Assembly: GCA_002238725.1 (NCBI GenBank)
Contig: MPMX01000022.1
Coordinates: 1-60,539, forward strand
From: Rhodospirillaceae bacterium bin65
GTDB taxonomy: Bacteria; Pseudomonadota; Alphaproteobacteria; Bin65
Length of the DNA stretch: 60,539 bases
Direction of reading: 5' to 3'
In this document: positions 58,539 through 60,539 of the stretch, in pieces
Layout of the letters: each line of letters begins with the position of its first letter
How positions within the stretch are numbered: position 1 is the stretch's first letter
Made by a program: the position numbers and the translations under genes
The notes under the pieces: generated by a model
Database searches by the model: none
The model's input: the letters and a program-made list of their open reading frames with translations, nothing else
What the model was told of the DNA's origin: nothing

Positions 58539-60254
58539 CTACCAACTCGCCACCACCTCGTCCATCGCCTCGTTGACCTCGATGGCGTGCAGACGGCCGG
58601 TCTTGTCGGTCGGGGCGAGCGGTTCTTTCAGGAAGAATTCCGGCAATTCGTCGTCATCGACCGTAAAGCCGGCCTCGCGGTTGAATTCCCGTTCCAACCT
58701 GAGGGTTTCGATGCCGATCTCGTCGATGAACTCCGGCGGCACGTCAACATTGTAGGAATCGTTGATGGCATCGGCGATCAGCTTGCGGTTGACGTCCGTC
58801 ACCGTGCGGCCGAACACGCACAGACCGAGCGAATCGGCGACCGCGCTGTTGATCTGGACCCCGTAGCTGGCCTCGGCCAGATCCTTCATCGTCTTGCCGT
58901 TGCAATCGTAGGCCGGCAGGTTGCCCGCCGTGTGGTCGGCGCCTTGGGCGGTGAGCATCATGGAAACCCCGGTCACCTCGATGACCCGCGGATCGTAGGC
59001 GCTGATCGCCTGTTTCTTGATCACCGGCACCCGCTCGATGCCGTAATGCTCGCCGACGCGGGCGGTGCCCTGGGCCAGGATCCGGCCGCGCTCGTTGCCG
59101 ACGCGGATATCCTCCAGCGCCCGTTCCATGAAGGCGACGTCGCCGTATTCGGCCTCGCCATGGTCCATCAGGATCGCCAGCATGGCGCCGACCTCGATCG
59201 TGTCGATGCCGAGATCGTTGGCGATGAAGTTGAGGTGGGCGATGTCGTCGGGATCCTTCAGGCCGCAATTAGTGCCGAGCAGGCCGATGGTCTCGTATTC
59301 CAGCGGCGAGACGACCTCCTCGCCCTTCTCGTCGACATAGATGTTTGAGCACTTGATCAGGCAGCCGGGCATGCAGGCGTGGGAAGGATCGCCGCCGCGC
59401 TCGGTATTCTGGTTGTAGATGAAGTCGCCGCCGGCCTCGAAGGTTTCCTCCTTGGGATCGACGATGCTGCCGGCGCTGAAATTGCGCACCGGCAGGGCGC
59501 CGACCGTGTTGGTGTAGTCGGCCATCATGGCGGTGCCGTAGGTCGACATGTTCTGGACCGCCGGCTGCTCGCGCAGCTTGGCGCCGTATTCCTTGATCGC
59601 GCCCATCACTTTCGGGCGGTCGTGCAACGGCGGCATCTTGGTCTTGTCGATGACGATCGCCTTGATCTTCTTCATGCCCATGACCGCGCCGACGCCGCCG
59701 CGCGCCGCGATGCGCACCGGGCGGTTCTCGGCGTCGCTCACCGCGATGCCGGCGAGCAGGCCGAGATATTCGCCGACCGGGCTGCACAGGGCGACGCTGG
59801 TCTTCCTGCCGTATTTCTCGTGCAGCAGCGCCGCGGCCTCGATATTGCCCTTGCCCATGTAGGGCTCGGCCGTGTCCCAGCTGAACGCGCCTTCCTTGTC
59901 GATATGGATGACGACCCAGTCGTCCGCGGCGTTGTGCAGGGTGAAGCCGGCGATCTGCAGATGGCCCATCGCCAGCGCAAAGGTGCCGCCGGCGTTGGAT
60001 TCCTTGATCCCGCCGGTCAGCGGGCTCTTGCAGCCGACCGAGAGCCGGTTCGCGTTGGAGAAGTTGGTACCGGCGAAGGGGCCCGCGGAGAAGATCAGCG
60101 GATTGTCCGGCGACAGCGGATCGACCTTGGCGACGCCGTCCCTCAGCAGGGTCTTGGCGATGAAATAGCGGCCGGCCTCGGCGAATTCCCGCCCTTTCAG
60201 TTCGCGGGATTCGACGGTTCGGGTCGCAAGATCGATGTCGAGATAGTGGCGCAT
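58539..60254 (-). CDS. Aldehyde:ferredoxin oxidoreductase-family (tungsto/molybdopterin) enzyme
   Basis: 571 residues, close to the family size. N-terminal domain: LIFSAGPFAGTNFSNANRLS and KSPLTGGIKESNAGG (pterin binding); middle: IAARGGVGAVMGMKKIKAI; iron-sulphur ligands CMPGCLIKC (spacing C-x3-C-x3-C) with a distal Cys in DSLGLCVFG. The family oxidises aldehydes or reduces acids with ferredoxin using a W- or Mo-bis-pterin centre. No ferredoxin or cofactor gene is adjacent. The electron acceptor and substrate are unknown. Confidence 0.88.
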   Translation of the reverse strand: MRHYLDIDLATRTVESRELKGREFAEAGRYFIAKTLLRDGVAKVDPLSPDNPLIFSAGPFAGTNFSNANRLSVGCKSPLTGGIKESNAGGTFALAMGHLQIAGFTLHNAADDWVVIHIDKEGAFSWDTAEPYMGKGNIEAAALLHEKYGRKTSVALCSPVGEYLGLLAGIAVSDAENRPVRIAARGGVGAVMGMKKIKAIVIDKTKMPPLHDRPKVMGAIKEYGAKLREQPAVQNMSTYGTAMMADYTNTVGALPVRNFSAGSIVDPKEETFEAGGDFIYNQNTERGGDPSHACMPGCLIKCSNIYVDEKGEEVVSPLEYETIGLLGTNCGLKDPDDIAHLNFIANDLGIDTIEVGAMLAILMDHGEAEYGDVAFMERALEDIRVGNERGRILAQGTARVGEHYGIERVPVIKKQAISAYDPRVIEVTGVSMMLTAQGADHTAGNLPAYDCNGKTMKDLAEASYGVQINSAVADSLGLCVFGRTVTDVNRKLIADAINDSYNVDVPPEFIDEIGIETLRLEREFNREAGFTVDDDELPEFFLKEPLAPTDKTGRLHAIEVNEAMDEVVASW

Positions 60255-60417
60255 GACAGCCCCGGTGGTTTCGGTCCTATTGGCGCGATATTAGCGGCTC
60301 GGGGCGGCGGTGTGTGGGAAAATTATGCCGCTTCCGGCCGCTTCGCCGTACCGGATTCCGTCACGACGCAAAGCGCGCTAAACAGGGCCGCCCAGACCGA
60401 CCGAGGAGCGACGCCCC

Positions 60418-60539
60418 ATGCCCGTCATCAACCGCATCGCCGATTTCCACGACGACATGACCGCCTGGCGCCGGGACATCCATGCCCATCCGGAAACCGC
60501 CTTCGAGGAAAACCGGACGGCCGACATCGTGGCCGGCAA
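60418..60539 (+). CDS. N-terminus of an M20 amidohydrolase/peptidase, cut by window edge
   Basis: First 40 codons only. MPVINRIADFHDDMTAWRRD, then IHAHPETAFEENRTADIVAG. The RRDIHAHPE motif is the start of M20D enzymes such as hippurate hydrolase and IAA-amino acid hydrolase. GAGGAG precedes the ATG. Divergent from the AOR-family gene across 163 bases that show no other feature. Confidence 0.85.
   Translation, partial: MPVINRIADFHDDMTAWRRDIHAHPETAFEENRTADIVAG

Overview
The window reads as a chromosomal segment of a G+C-rich alphaproteobacterium, probably Rhodospirillales-like. Supporting signs are the order rpmH-rnpA-yidD-yidC-engB-argB on one strand, a Rhizobium-type choline cassette (choX-choW-choV with betA), an alphaproteobacterial RpoH-like sigma factor, an RHH_4 protein, and gatC-gatA without an adjacent gatB. 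Genes are dense, with many 1-8 nt overlaps and frequent GTG/TTG starts. No transposase, integrase, phage gene or CRISPR array is visible.

Layout. 1-2122: hydantoinase A-like gene and the start of a co-directional gene. 2326-8000: small membrane protein, choline ABC transporter (choXWV) and, divergently, choline dehydrogenase betA. 8067-12717: tRNA-Glu followed by an AT-rich accessory segment for surface glycans (methyltransferase, TupA-like ATP-grasp, GT4, FkbM), then a 730-base gap holding duplicated promoter-like sequence. 12718-15688: GT25, VOC protein, UPF0261 protein. 15815-21915: branched-chain amino-acid-type ABC transporter (livF-G-M-H) with two tandem binding proteins. 22159-25904: orphan XRE regulator, galB-galC-galD lower gallate/protocatechuate 4,5-cleavage genes and a binding-protein-like gene without a signal peptide. 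26090-28767: carboxymuconolactone decarboxylase-like protein, CsaA, TetR-like regulator, RpoH paralogue. 28882-33620: LysR regulator divergent from a second betaine-type ABC operon. 33645-38115: tadA, gatCA, RHH_4, DUF1272, fumC. 38294-42146: Rieske oxygenase, phytanoyl-CoA dioxygenase-like protein, MBL hydrolase, M48 lipoprotein protease. 42253-47642: HAD nucleotidase, argB, engB, yidC, yidD, rnpA, rpmH. 47954-54142: VTT membrane protein with histidine kinase, NicO metal exporter, panB-panC, EamA exporter. 54146-60539: second EamA exporter, gpt-like PRTase, zinc alcohol dehydrogenase, MOSC protein, LysE exporter, aldehyde:ferredoxin oxidoreductase-family enzyme and the start of an M20 peptidase.

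Functional themes. Two quaternary-amine uptake systems plus BetA suggest choline/betaine use for osmoprotection or carbon. galBCD would turn 4-oxalomesaconate into pyruvate and oxaloacetate. Liv, EamA and LysE genes add amino-acid transport. The segment beside tRNA-Glu likely decorates a surface polysaccharide.

The least explained items are: (1) duplicated TetR-operator/leader-like sequences between the convergent fkbM and GT25 genes, where neither gene would need a promoter; (2) an ATPase gene with no ATG/GTG/TTG at its conserved N-terminus, lying in frame behind the permease TGA; (3) four ~110-base paired inverted repeats in intergenic gaps; (4) a perfect 22-base operator-like palindrome upstream of the M48 protease; (5) in-frame 15-base tandem repeats directly after the livG start codon. 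All calls come from reading the sequence; no searches were run.
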